NCBI GenBank assembly: GCA_023055355.1
Contig: JALJCS010000007.1
Span: forward strand, 592,001-656,000
Direction of reading: 5' to 3'
Origin: Agelaius tricolor
Lineage: Eukaryota; Chordata; Aves; Passeriformes; Icteridae
DNA: 64,000 bases
Below, piece by piece: positions 10,268 to 20,954 of the stretch. How positions within the stretch are numbered: position 1 is the first letter of the stretch; each line of letters opens with the position of its first letter. Both the position numbers and the translations under genes were made by a program. The notes under the pieces were generated by a model, which ran no database searches, had not been told where the DNA came from, and saw nothing but the letters and a program-made list of their open reading frames with translations.

Positions 10268-11166
10268 CCCGTGCAGCCCCGGGGAGCTCTGAGCTCAGGC
10301 TGCTCCAGCCTGGGTTGCCCAGGGCACCTCGGGGGGCCCCTCCTGACCCTTCCCCAGCCTCGTGTACCTCCTCTGCACACTGTCCAACAGCTTCTGATCT
10401 TTCATTGACACACCCAGCACTGTCCCAGCACTGGGGTGAGGCTGCCCCAGCCCAGAGCAGAGTGGGACAATCCCTTCCCTCTGGGCAGTGATGGTGTGTT
10501 GAGGAAGATGAAACAGAAAAGCCTTATAAATATGATTGTCTGGAAAAAGATTTTGAGAATATGGAAACTATAAGCAAGAGTGAAATGAAAGCAAGCTTTG
10601 AGATCCCTCAGTTACTGAACAACTGGAAAACAATGGTGTAGCTGGCTGAAGGTGATCCCCTTTTGATGGAACAACACCCTCTGCTTGCAGACAGCTCCAG
10701 GGGTCAGAGCAGACCCTGCAGCTTGGCAGAAGGGGGCCAAAGAGGAGTTTGTAGGGTTTAAAATGTAACACAGTGTGGAAATGTCATGATTCTTATAGGC
10801 TGTATGGAAATGCTATAGGATTTGTATCTTGTACTGGATTGGTTAGAGAGAATCAGAATATTCAACACAGAAGAAGATTTATGGTATTGGAATGGGAATT
10901 TCGCTTACTTACTTTTCTATGCTCTTAGATCTTACCTCTTACTCTTACCTCTTGTCTCAGCTTTTGCCTTTTACTCTCCTCCTCTCTCCCCTCTCTTCTC
11001 CCAGCCCTGCTCTGAGCTGTGTCTGGCAGCTCCAGCAGGGCCCTGCCCCCAGGCCCTTTGCAATAAACCCCAAGTTCCAGCCCTGCCTGCAGAGATCTCT
11101 CATCTCCATCCATCCCATCCGTGCTACCCCCTGACACTCCTACAATGGTGTCCCCAGGACAGGGAT
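10268..11166 (-). mobile_element. CR1 LINE fragment, right palindrome arm, split by LTR
   Basis: On the minus strand this repeats the first ~240 bp of the neighbouring CR1. It is interrupted by the LTR at 10497-11144. Removing the LTR and one copy of ATGGTG restores CCCTCTGGGCAGTGATGGTG followed by TCCCCAGGA, which is the reverse complement of the left arm near 9733-9765. The fragment lacks the CR1 3' half. Confidence 0.88.
10497..11144 (+). mobile_element. Solo LTR of an endogenous retrovirus, 6-bp TSD
   Basis: The element starts TGTTGAGGAAG and ends ATCCTACA-like (ACTCCTACA), the TG...CA ends expected of an LTR. It is flanked by ATGGTG at 10491-10496 and 11145-11150. It carries AATAAA at 11062-11067, preceded by a pyrimidine-rich CTCTTACTCTTACCTC tract. 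Length is 648 bp. A 6-bp target duplication is usual for class II (beta/ERVK-like) retroviruses. No internal gene remains, which fits LTR-LTR recombination. A second copy lies at 21814-22478. Confidence 0.93.
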
Positions 11167-11635
11167 GTCCCTCCTGGCTCCAGGGACTCCTCTCCTCCCG
11201 GGAGTCAGGGGCGCACTCAGGGCTCTCCCTGTTTCACCACTCCACTCTCACAGAGCCCAACCATTCCCACACCTTGTGCAGGGCTTTCCAGAGGAAAATG
11301 CAGGAGTGGGGGCTGCAGGACTCCCCGGGGTGTTCAGAGGGGACATCCTTCCATGGCCAGCCATGTCTGGGCTCAGAACACACAAAATCCTGCTGAGGAG
11401 CAGATGTCAGTGCCTTGACATCCTTAAAGGTCTAATATTTAATAATTAGCTAATCAATATTAACTTCAGCTGCTGAAGGTGCCCTGCTCTGGCAGTGCCA
11501 GCTGGGAGGACACATCCCATCACATCCCTTGGCAGGGACAGCGTTGGGATAACCCAGCCACGACCTGCCAGGGCACAGCAGCAGCACGAGCAGGGTGCAT
11601 TTGAATTGTGGGGACAAACGGAACCGGTCTGGGAG
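11167..11635. other. Unique sequence, nothing recognised
   Basis: Contains an AT-rich TAATATTTAATAATTAGC stretch at about 11431-11450 in otherwise GC-moderate DNA. No gene is recognised. Confidence 0.45.
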
Positions 11636-11639
11636 CCCC

Positions 11640-12175
11640 GGGGAGAAAGGAGCATCCTGCAGGAGCAGTGGGGAGAGCAGAGCCCTGGGGAGAAAGGAGC
11701 ATCCTGCAGGAGCAGTGGGGAGAAAGGAGCATCCTGCAGGAGCAGCAGGGAGAGCAGAGCCCCAGGGATAAAGGAGCATCCTGCAGGAGCAGCAGGGAGA
11801 GCAGAGCCCCAGGGAGAAAGGAGCATCCTGCAGGAGCAGCAGGGAGAGCAGAGCCCTGGAGAGAAAGGAGCATCCTGCAGGAGCTGCCCAGAGAGCAGAG
11901 CCCCAGGGATAAAGGAGCATCCTGCAGGAGCAGCAGGGAGAGCAGAGCCCCAGGGATAAAGGAGCATCCTGCAGGAGCAGTGGGGAGAAAGGAGCATCCT
12001 GCAGGAGCAGCCCAGAGAGCAGAGCCCCAGGGATAAAGGAGCATCCTACAGGAGCAGCAGGGAGAGCAGAGCCCCAGGGATAAAGGAGCATCCTGCAGGA
12101 GCAGCCCAGAGAGCAGAGCCCCAGGGATAAAGGAGCATCCTGCAGGAGCAGCCCAGAGAGCAGAGCCCTGCCTGG
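11640..12175. repeat. 48-bp minisatellite with 30-bp short units
   Basis: Each unit contains AGCATCCTGCAGGAGCAG followed by a CAGGGAGAGCAGAGCCCCAGG stretch and GATAAAGG. About 12 copies, most 47-48 bp, with two short ~30-bp units that lack the GAGCAGAGCCC part. CTGCAG (PstI) is present in nearly every unit. Confidence 0.94.
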
Positions 12176-12517
12176 CGGCCCCGCTGCTGGCGATGGAAAG
12201 GAACCAGTGACTTTGTCTGGGCGCTGAAAGGAGCTGCGAGGCCAGTCCAGATGGTTATTGTACGACTTGGGTGGTGGCAGGATGCGAGATGCAGGTTGGG
12301 CAGCTCGAGCAGCTCCCGGGAAAGCCGTGCCAAGCATTCAGCGCCGCGCTGGCAGCGCCGCTGGGGCGGCAGGACGTGGGCAGGCTCCGGGCACATTGCA
12401 CAGCCCGGGGAATAAAGGGCTGCCAGAGGAGCCGGGGCCTTGTGCTGCACCCGCACACGGGCTCGGAATTCCAAACGCCAGGCAGCTCCTCGGAGGAAAT
12501 GGGCTGGCAGAGAGTGC
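12176..12517. other. Unique, CpG-moderate sequence
   Basis: No repeat family or gene is recognised between the minisatellite and the next LTR-like piece. Confidence 0.45.
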
Positions 12518-12668
12518 TGCAAATAATGGATTATAATCAGGAAATAGCTGGGTTCTGCTTGTGATGGGGCGAGTTAGAACATCTGTATTGACTCACCCTT
12601 CATGTGAGACTGGAAATGGAATAAAAGTTTGTAAAGCACCTCTGAGTTGCCCCATCTCTGGGTCAGAA
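12518..12668 (+). mobile_element. LTR-like repeat family D, short copy
   Basis: GATTATAATCAGGAAATAGC through CACCCTTCATGTGAGACTGG, GGAATAAAAGTTTG and GCCCCATCTCTGGGTCAG matches the right half of 24740-25215 and, inverted, 56288-56800. The shared AATAAA near the end suits an LTR or other polyadenylated element, but the family was not identified. Confidence 0.65.
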
Positions 12669-14340
12669 AATCCAACCATCCTCAGAGCCCAGTGAGGGGA
12701 AGCCTCTCCCTGCTCCTGCCCAGGTGATGTCCCCCAGCTGCTGCTGTCACAGGTCCCCACTGGAAATCACAGAGGGTTTAATAGGAAAACGCTGCAAACT
12801 TTGGCAAATAACAATGGCAGCAAGATGAAATTGTTGCATGTTTTGCCTGCAGGGATTTCCAAGTCCCTTTAAAGCTGGCACAGTTTTGTTCCTGCTTTTT
12901 CACAGAAGGACTTCAAGGAGACGCCCAGAATTTCTGGGGTCCTGTTTGGGAATGTCCCCAGCCCCCTGTTACAGCCAAGAACAAATCCAGAGCAGCTGCT
13001 GGGCAGCCTGGGAGAAGTTCAAAACTTAAACTGGTCTTTAAATGCAGGGAGGGATAAATATGATTAATTTTAAATTTATTTGTGACTCTGCTGCTTCCAG
13101 TTTTGTGCTGGGGTCACACCCCATGGGTCAGCAGCTTTGGGGCCACTTTTTCTGGTTGTTTTCAAAGCAAATCTCTGCTTTTTGGGTGTGCTGTCCCAGC
13201 CAGCAGCACCCACCCTGCTGACATCTAACCTGAGTTCTGATGAAAGATGAAAAACCAGCTCCAGACCTCAGCCAGACTTCCCAAGGCTCCCTCCAGAGCT
13301 TTGTCTGACCCAATATAAGTTTAAGTCTGTGGCAGAGTCCAGAGAAAATCCCCATAAAGTCAGGTCATTATCTGGATGGGTGGGTAACTTAATCAGATTA
13401 TTGATTTATTAAACACCATTCAGCTTCTGGGGGGTTCGGGGAGCTCTGGGGGTTTTGTTGTAAACACAAATCGCTGCTCAGACAAACCCAGCAGATTTCT
13501 TCCCTGCTCCTTAATTACAGCATTAATCTCACTCCCCACCAGTTTTCCTCAGAGTGGCCCTTGGAAACCACCAGGACAAAATCCAAAATCCTTTGGCTCT
13601 CACGGGGTCTCCAGCCCCAGGATCAGAGAGTGCAGCAGGACAGGGGCAGCTTCTGGAATAAAGTGACTTTTGTCCAGGCCAGTGTGAGGCCAGGTAGCAG
13701 CGTTAATGAATTAATTCAAATGCCTCACAAAAAGGCTGAAACAGGCTGAAAAGAAAGAGCACCCATGCAGTGTTTTAGGGTCGCTGGTTTGGAGGTGAGT
13801 GTTGAGAATCACAGCTTTGGGAGCAGCACCTACATTTAAATAAAAAATTAAAAACCCCTCTCCTGTCTGTTCTTGGTGCTGGCAGCAATGGATGGGTCAC
13901 GGTGGCTTTGTCCTTTCCAGGAGTGGTGATAAACCCCAAAGTTCTGCTCGGGTCAATCCACACCTGGAGCCTCCTGAACAGACAAGAAATGGGAGGGAAA
14001 AGGTACCTGGAGCAAAGGAAGTGTTTGGTTGTGAACTGAAGGGCTGAGAGGCAGGAGAAAGGAAGGAGATCCAAAGATGAGGCTCAGATCACCTTCTGCT
14101 CCTCAGGATTCTTGGACTTAAACCCCCCTTATAGCAGGTGGCATCTATTGGATTTTTAATAGCATTTCCATAAAGAGTTGGTTACAAAAGGACTTCAAAT
14201 CAGGTTTTTCACTTTAGGATGCCCAAAGATTGATGGAATTGTTCAATAGCAGCTGAGTTCTGCTTCCCTGGGCTCAGAGGGTGCTTTTCAAGTGACCCAA
14301 GTGTTAAAATCCTTCTCTTTTCCTTTGGCACTCCTCAAAC
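12669..14340. other. Unique sequence, 1.7 kb, nothing recognised
   Basis: No repeat family, tandem array or plausible exon is seen. AT-rich patches near 13060-13085 and 13385-13415 (AATCAGATTATTGATTTATT) could be regulatory, without further support. Confidence 0.45.
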
Positions 14341-14572
14341 AAACTCCAGAATGTTGCCCCTGCTCAGCTGCTCGGGGCAGCAAACTCCTCCAGGTGGGAC
14401 ATTCCCCATGGAGCTGGGCCTGTGCTGGCCCAGCAAAGCAGCCAGGAATGCTGCCAGGATCCTGGGCTGGGCACAGCAAACCCAGGGGAGCTGTTCCATG
14501 GGATCCCAGGATCCTGGGCTGGGCACAGCAAACCCAGGGGAGCTGTTCCATGGGATCCCAGAACCCCAGACT
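14341..14572 (-). repeat. Dispersed unit A with internal 52-bp duplication
   Basis: Reverse complement of 91-253, but the part containing GCACAGCAAACCCAGGGGAG is present twice in exact tandem: 14458-14509 and 14510-14561 (52 bp each). The identity of the two 52-bp copies implies a recent duplication relative to the divergence from the copy at window start. Confidence 0.85.
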
Positions 14573-14740
14573 GGTTTGGGCTGGGAGGGACCCCAAATCC
14601 CACCCAGGGCCACCCCTGCCATGGCAGGGACACCTCCCACTGTCCCCAGGGTCCAGCCTGGCCTTGGGCACTGCCAGGGATGCAGGGGCAGCCCCAGCTG
14701 CTCTGGGCACCCTGTGCCAGGGCTGCCATTCCTTTTCCCT
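14562..14740 (-). mobile_element. CR1 3' end joined to unit A
   Basis: CTGGTTTGGGCTGGGAGGGA then CCACCCCTGCCATGGCAGGG and CCAGCCTGGCCTTGGGCACT is the minus-strand CR1 3' part. Its 3' end abuts unit A exactly as at the window start. Confidence 0.85.
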
Positions 14741-14744
14741 TCAT

Positions 14745-14862
14745 CCATTCCAGGCCAGGTTGGGTGGGGCTTGGAACACCCTGGGACTGTGGAAGATGTC
14801 CCTGCCCATGGAACAAAGTGATCTTTGAGGTCCCTCCCCACCCAACACATTTTGGGATCCAA
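14745..14862 (+). mobile_element. CR1 3'-end fragment
   Basis: CCAGGTTGGGTGGGGCTTGG, AAGATGTCCCTGCCCATGGA and AGTGATCTTTGAGGTCCCTC are the CR1 terminal block in plus orientation, head to head with the preceding copy. Confidence 0.8.
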
Positions 14863-14964
14863 TGGTTTTAAGTTCATGTTGGTTAGGAGCTAACATCTGC
14901 GGGGATGCATTATGGATTGTTATTCCAAATACCTGTGGAATTAAAACAAATAAATGCACAACAG

Positions 14965-15118
14965 GCTGCCCAGGGAGCTTTGCAGTGCCCAGCCCTGCAG
15001 GTGTCCCCTGCAGGTGGCACTGAGTGCTCTGGGCTGGGGACAAGGTGCCCATGGGGCACAGCTGGCACTGCATGGGCTGGCAGGGCTGGGCCAGCACCAG
15101 GGATTTGGGGATCTGTGA
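14965..15118 (+). mobile_element. CR1 3' end, GATTTGGG-tail subfamily
   Basis: GGCTGCCCAGGGAGCTTTGC, GGTGTCCCCTGCAGGTGGCA and GGGCTGGGCCAGCACCAGGG end in GATTTGGGGATC. This is the CR1 variant present about twelve times in the window. Confidence 0.85.
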
Positions 15119-15589
15119 ATTGTGGTCCCTGCTCTGGAGGGAAGCTGTTGCACCATGAGTGACAAGCCCCCGTTGATTTGTGCTATTTGAGACACCAGCT
15201 TTTTTTTTTTTTTCTGTGATTACAAACCTCTGGGTCTGTTTAAATGCAGGATTTTGGGAAAGGAAAGGGACCCAAACCATTGGTGTTTGTCCCTGCAGAG
15301 TCTGAGTGTCCCTTTCCAATCCTCTCCCTGAGGGAATCTGCCCTGAGTTGGGTTTCTTATCATATCTGGGAAAATTAAAAAATGACAGCCTGAGGCCCCT
15401 TGGGCATCATCAGTGAGTGGGAATTGGGCTCCTCTTCTGGAAAGGAAAAATAAATGAGAAAAAGAGGAACCCCCAAAACCCAGCTCTCTCCATTGATTAC
15501 ACTTGGGGAAAAAAAAATCTCCATGGGCTCCCAGACTGAAGCAAACTAAAGACATCTCCCAGCTCCTTGGTCTTTTTCCAAAGAAATTC
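15119..15589. other. Unique sequence, nothing recognised
   Basis: Contains a short T run at about 15200-15213. No gene or repeat family is recognised. Confidence 0.45.
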
Positions 15590-16385
15590 CCTGCCTGACA
15601 TATGTAGGATCAATGAAACAATACCATGGCAATAATTACCAGGGCAGTAATGAAATTGGAAGGAGAGAGACAGCAGGCAGAAGACCTTGAAACAAAATCT
15701 TCAGCCTTATTTAGCCTGGTTTGGGTTTGGTGGGGTTTTTTATGTCAGGTTTTTTTTTTTGGGTTTTTTTTTGAGTGGCAAAGTAGCCCCACTTGTCAAT
15801 CAGCTACCTCGCAGCTCTAATGGATTCTGGTGTTTAGGGGGTCAGCCCCGAATTTAATTTAACATCTTACAATACGCCCACATGGCCAGAAAATGTGGCC
15901 AGCTTGATAGGGTTCACTGAGCCAAAGGAGTGGGACCAAAACAGGGCATTAATGTATAGGGGAAGAATGGCTGCAATCAGTTCCCTTGTGAATTGGACAC
16001 AGAACTTGGAGCTGAGGCAATTATCAGCCATCGGGGATTAATAGGGAAGTGTGAATGCCAAGCTGTATATGTTAGGGGCAGAATATGTTGCCTATAGAAA
16101 ACAACAAAGAGCGTTTCTTACTATTAAGTGAGATTAAACGTAATGGCCTGATTTAATCACAAAGGCAGAATTAAATTCAGATGGCAACTTCAAAGTGGAC
16201 ACATGCACAGAGCCCACTGCATACATTTACATATAGCTGGCATAGCTTGGCTCCCAGCACAATGGGAGAAACTTTCTTTGGCCACTTAAACAATTTTCTA
16301 TTCTTGGCTTTTTGTGAGTACTCACTGTATTTAGCCCGAAATTGCTGTTGGTTAATAAGATGGAGCTAAGAGTTATATTTATTCA
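15590..16385. promoter_or_regulatory. Candidate conserved noncoding element, about 800 bp
   Basis: The longest repeat-free AT-rich block with motif-like texture: GGCAATAATTACCAGGGCAG, GAATTTAATTTAACATCTTA, GATTAAACGTAATGGCCTGA and TGATTTAATCAC. It is interrupted only by a T/G-rich run at about 15720-15775. No long frame is open. The texture resembles deeply conserved developmental enhancers, which is inference. Confidence 0.4.
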
Positions 16386-16919
16386 TGGAAGCCCTACTTT
16401 TTAATTCTTCCAAGGGGAAAGGAAAAAAAAAAGAAATTCCACAAAAAAAACCCCAACCAAACAAAAAGCACCCCAACACACCAAGCCCATGGCAAGGGGT
16501 CAGGGGGAGCAGCCAGGCTGGGATCCCTGAGAGCTGCTGGGCTGGGCTGGGCTGGGCTGGGCTGGGCTGCTCTAGGAGGTGGCACAGCTTCCACATCCCT
16601 GAGCTTCCCTGTCCCCTCTCCCAGGGTCCCTCTGTTCAGCCACATCCAGGTGGGACCACCACTCCCCATTCCCCCATTCCCTCCTTCCCCAGGAAAGGAT
16701 CCCTGGGAGAGGAGCAGGGCCAGTGCCTGACTGACCCTGACCGACCCTGACTGACCCTGACCTGCTCTGCTCCTTCTGGTCCAGCCCTGCTGGGCCTGCC
16801 CCGCCCGTGGGAGCCACCACGGAGCTTCCCAAGAGCAGCAGGCCCTGCTGGACCCGGTGGCCCTGGGGTGACAGTCCCAGTTTGGCTTGTGGCAGCACAT
16901 TCCTGCTCCCACACATTCC
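16386..16919. other. Mostly unique, with short GCTGG and TGACC runs
   Basis: A (GCTGG)n run of about six copies lies at 16539-16568, and CTGACTGACCCTGACC-type short repeats at 16726-16763. A-rich strings occur at 16425-16465. No gene is recognised. Confidence 0.5.
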
Positions 16920-17342
16920 ACAGGCCAGAGGAGGCTCCAGGATGGGCAGAGGGATGGAGCAGCTCTGCTGGGAGGAAAGGCTGGCACAGCTGGGATTGTT
17001 CACCTGCACAGGAGAAGCTTTGGGCTGAGCTCAGGGTGGCCTTGCAGGGCCTGCAGGAGCCCCAGGAAAGCTGGAGAGAGACAATTTCCAGGGGATGCAG
17101 GGACAGCACCCAGGGAATGGCTGCCAGTGCCAGAGGGCAGGGCTGGGTGGGATCTTGGCCATGAGGAATTGTTCCCTGGCAGGGTGGGCAGGGGCTGGGC
17201 TGGAATTCCATCCCTGGATCCCTGGCAGTGCCCAAGGCCAGGCTGGACACTGGGGACAGTGGGAGGTGTCCCTGCCATGGCAGGGGTGGCACTGGATGAT
17301 CTTGAAGGTCCCTCCCAAGTCCAACCATTCCATGATTCCATG
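16920..17342 (+). mobile_element. CR1 LINE, ORF2 end to 3' tail
   Basis: Runs from CAGGCCAGAGGAGGCTCCAG through GGGACAGCACCCAGGGAATG, GGAATTGTTCCCTGGCAGGG and CCCTGCCATGGCAGGGGTGG to CAACCATTCCATGATTCCATG. The final ATTCCATG repeats are the CR1 8-bp-type tail. The minus-strand copy at 46490-46965 is closely similar. Confidence 0.9.
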
Positions 17343-17894
17343 TGCCAAGCCCACTCAGCCTTGGAAGCTGGCTGGGAGCCTTCCTGCACACACAGAACTC
17401 CCCTCAAGGCTGGCACAGCAGGGTTTGAGCAGTGCCTGGCACGTGGAGAACGTGGGAATGAGTCTGGAATGGGAACAGCTCCTCAGAGCTCAGTGGCATT
17501 GGCAGAGTCTCAAGAGCACCCTCAGCAGAAGGAATTTGGAGTGAAAAGGATCAGGAGTCACAGAGCCAACTGAGACCAGCCATACAACTCCCAATCCCAA
17601 AATTCCAGGGCTCCAGGTCAGCCCAGTGCAGCTCACAGGGAGAGGGGCAGCAGCTCCTTGTGCAGGCTCCAGCCCACCTCACCTGGGAGGGACCTTTAGG
17701 AATCCACTCTGAGGTGTAAAAGGTCCCCTCAGGAAGGTTGTTCCTCCTGCTAAAGGAATCCAAGGCAGCCTCAGAGCACAGAGCCTGGAGCTCAGCTCCA
17801 TCCAAAAGTGCTGAGGTGGATCCCTGTGCTCTGCTCACTCACTGACCCTTGGGCTGCCTTCCCCGAGGATGGAAACGGGACAGATTTGTTCTCA
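17343..17894. other. Unique sequence, nothing recognised
   Basis: No repeat family or exon is recognised between two CR1 copies. Confidence 0.45.
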
Positions 17895-18100
17895 GGGAGG
17901 ATTTGCCCATGGCAAGGGAGCTCAGGCCTTGGCAGGGGCTGCCCAGGGAGCTTTGCAGTGCCCAGCCCTGCAGGTGTCCCCTGCAGGTGGCACTGAGTGC
18001 TCTGGGCTGGGGACAAGGTGCCCATGGGGCACAGCTGGCACTGCATGGGCTGGCAGGGCTGGGCCAGCCCCAGGGATTTGGGGATTTGGGGATTGTGTGA
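17895..18100 (+). mobile_element. CR1 3' end, GATTTGGG-tail subfamily
   Basis: TTGCCCATGGCAAGGGAGCT to GGGCCAGCCCCAGGGATTTG, ending with two to three GGGGATTT units before GTGTGACC. Confidence 0.88.
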
Positions 18101-18718
18101 CCAGAGAGAGCAGAGGAGAAGCTCCCTTCCCCCAGCTCCAGCAGAACCAGTGGCCTCCATGGGCAAGGACCCCACACCATGGCCATGATCAGCCCCAGGG
18201 CGGCTCCTCTGGAGTCTCCTCTTCCCTGGCCCTGTGAGGTCCTGCCTGAGCCCTGCTCTGTGTCCTTGGCTGCTTCCCTTGTCCCAGACCACCCTGATCC
18301 CTTCTCCTGAGTGCTCCCACCCCCAGAGCCCCTGGATAAACCCACCTGAGCTCCTGAGCTGACCAAACCTCCCCTGTGACTCCTGATGTGCTGCAGTGCA
18401 GGAGGATTTTCCAGGGTGTGTCTGATAATCCTCCCGCGAACAGCAGGAAAGGCACCAGAGCCTTCAGATAAACCTCCAGGAGGGGGATTCTGAAACCCCT
18501 GCTCCTGCTCCCATCCACTTTCCAGCTCCAATCTGCCGAGGGACATCTCAGGAAGGGAGGAACAGAGCCACAGCACCAACTTTTCCTCCTTTTCTTTGTC
18601 ACTCAGTGAAGTATCGAGGGGGGAGGGACACTCTGGGGGGAGGTTTGGAAAACGCCCAGGAATTTCTGGGAGTGGCAGAGCCCCTCGGGCGCAGCATTCC
18701 CTTGGGATGGGAGCCGAG
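18101..18718. other. Unique sequence, nothing recognised
   Basis: No repeat family or plausible exon. The LTR that follows inserted into this DNA at GAGGGG. Confidence 0.45.
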
Positions 18719-18724
18719 GAGGGG

Positions 18725-19112
18725 TGTGATGGTGCTCACAGGGGTCTGAGGATGAGGGAAGAGACGAGGATCTGACTCCATGATTCAGGAGGCTGATTTA
18801 TTATTTTATCAAATATATTATATTAAAACTATACTAAAAGAATAGAAGAAAGGATTTCATCAGAAGGCTGGCTAAGAATAGAACAGGAATGATAACAAAG
18901 GTTTGTGGCTCAGACAGAGAGTCTGAGCCAGCTGGGCTGTGATTGGCCATTAATTAGAAACAACCACATGAGGCCAATCCCAGATGCACCTGTTGCATTC
19001 CACAGCAGCAGATAACCATTGTTTGCATTTTGTTCCTGAGGCCTCTCAGCTTCTCAGGAGAGAAAAAAAAAAATCCTAAGGGAAGGATTTTCCATAAAAT
19101 GTGTCTGCGACA
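18725..19112 (-). mobile_element. Solo LTR, family E, with 6-bp TSD
   Basis: On the minus strand the element begins TGTCGCAGACAC and ends ACCATCACA. It is flanked by GAGGGG at 18719-18724 and again at 19113-19118. It is 388 bp long. AATAAATCAGCC on the minus strand is the likely polyadenylation signal, and TGATTGGCCATTAATTAG lies in the body. The 6-bp duplication points to a class II-like retrovirus. A sister copy is at 23442-23815. Confidence 0.93.
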
Positions 19113-19118
19113 GAGGGG

Positions 19119-19714
19119 AAACACCGCAGCCCCTCCCGGCAATCAGCTTTCCCTCCTTGCTCCCGTAACCCCGGCACGCCCGTGGCTCTGCCGGCTCTGA
19201 GGACACGGCCCAAATCCTCTCAGCGCCACTTGGAGAGCCGGGCACTCTGCGGGGACAAAGGGCTGGAGTGTCGCTGTCACAGGTCACTCCCCACGAGCAT
19301 CCCGAGAGCGCTCAAGAGGGAGGGACGGGCTGAGCAGGGCCAGAATACTGGATAAGGTCTTAACCCCGGCCCCGCACGGCGCATAAAACATCTCGAGTGC
19401 CACCGGGATAAAACATCTCGAGTGCCAGCGGGGCCGCCCGGGCTCCGGTCTCTGGGCAACTGCGGGGGAATGAATGAATGTCCCCGCTATGGCAACAGCG
19501 CTGCGGCCGGGCCGGCCCGGGAGGAAAGGTCAGGCTGGTCATTCCTCACCGCCTGTGATTCCCGAGCAGCCCCGGCCGTGATCCCAGGGCCGGGAGCGGT
19601 GCTGGAACCCGCCCGGTGCGGCCCGGCTCTGCTGAGCCCTCCTGAGCCCCCAAGGCTGCTCCGGCCCCGCAGCGCTGCCCGGGGCTCCGGGGCACCTGCA
19701 GCGTCCCCTTGTCC
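19119..19714. promoter_or_regulatory. CpG-rich segment, possible CpG island
   Basis: CpG density is high from about 19360 to 19710 (GCGCTGCGGCCGGGCCGGCC near 19498). ATAAAACATCTCGAGTGCCA occurs twice in tandem at about 19382-19430. No exon is recognised, and the segment runs directly into a minisatellite. Confidence 0.35.
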
Positions 19715-20340
19715 TGCACGGCATCGCCTTCCTCCCTGCATCGCCCTCCTCCCTGCATCGCCTTCCTCCCTGCATCGCCTTCCTTCCTGCATCTCCATCC
19801 TGCATCTCCATCCTGCATCGCCTTCCTTCCTGCATCTCCATCCTGCATCTCCATCCTGCATCACCTTCCTTCCTGCATCTCCATCCTGCATCTCCATCCT
19901 GCATCGCCTTCCTCCCTGCATCGCCTTCCTCCCTGCATCTCCTTCCTCCCTGCATCTCCATCCTGCATCTCCTTCCTCCCTGCATCTCCTTCCTCCCTGC
20001 ATCTCCTCCCTGCATCGCCTTCCTCCCTGCATCGCCCTCCTCCTTGCATCTCCCTCCTGCATCGCCTCCCTGCATCGCCCTCCTCCCTGCATCTCCATCC
20101 TGCATCTCCATCCTGCATCGCCTTCCTTCCTGCATCTCCATCCTGCATCTCCATCCTGCATCTCCTTCCTCCCTGCATCTCCTCCCTGCATCTCCTCCCT
20201 GCATCGCCTTCCTTCCTGCATCTCCTTCCTCCCTGCATCTCCTCCCTGCATCGCCTTTCTTCCTGCATCTCCTTCCTCCCTGCATCTCCATCCTGCATCT
20301 CCTTCCTCCCTGCATCTCCTCCCTGCACTGCCTTCCCCCC
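19715..20340. repeat. 13/17-bp minisatellite
   Basis: Units alternate between CTCCTTCCTCCCTGCAT-like 17-mers and CTCCATCCTGCAT or CTCCTCCCTGCAT-like 13-mers, around 40 copies. All carry CTGCAT. Long open frames on both strands (EGDAGWRC-type on the minus) come from the repeat. Confidence 0.95.
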
Positions 20341-20354
20341 ACACCATGATGAGT

Positions 20355-20588
20355 ATTCTGTCCCTGCCCCCACACCTGAGGGCTCTGTGCCCCCACACCT
20401 GAGGGTTCTGTGCTCTCACACCTGAGGGCTCTGTGCCCCCCCCCACACCCGAGGGCTCTGTGCCCCCACACCTGGGGGTTCTGTGCCCCCACACCTGGGG
20501 GTTCTGTGCTCTCACACCTGGGGGTTCTGTGCCCCCACACCTGGGGGTTCTGTGCCCCTACACCTGAGGGCTCTGTCCCCACCACATC
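20355..20588. repeat. 23-bp minisatellite, about 10 copies
   Basis: Units read CACACCTGGGGGTTCTGTGC plus CCC, with GAGGGCTCTGTG variants. It starts within 20 bp of the end of the previous array. Confidence 0.93.
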
Positions 20589-20954
20589 TGATTTAACCAG
20601 CCCAAAATGAACAGCCTTCCTCAAGCTGGCTGTGCTGAGCCATGTGGCACCCACAGGAGGTACAAATGCAGCCACCCCTCCCTGCAGGTGCCCTAGAGTG
20701 ACCGAGGGGACATGGGAGCCCTGAGGGAGGTGAGATAAATCCTGCCCTGTGCTCCCTTCCTGGCTCAAGGTGTGCCTTCCCTCCAGCTCCTGACACAGAA
20801 AACTTTCCCTTTCCTTTGGCCCAGCCAGGCTGGGATGTGAGGATGGGCAGGGTCCAACAAAAACCACCCCAGAATCGAGTCCCTGACACGATTTCAAGCC
20901 CCCTTCTGCTTGGTGCAGTTGGTTGCTGGGGTAGCTGGAGGAAAACAAGCTTCT
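20589..20954. other. Unique sequence, nothing recognised
   Basis: No gene or repeat family is recognised between two minisatellites. Confidence 0.45.
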
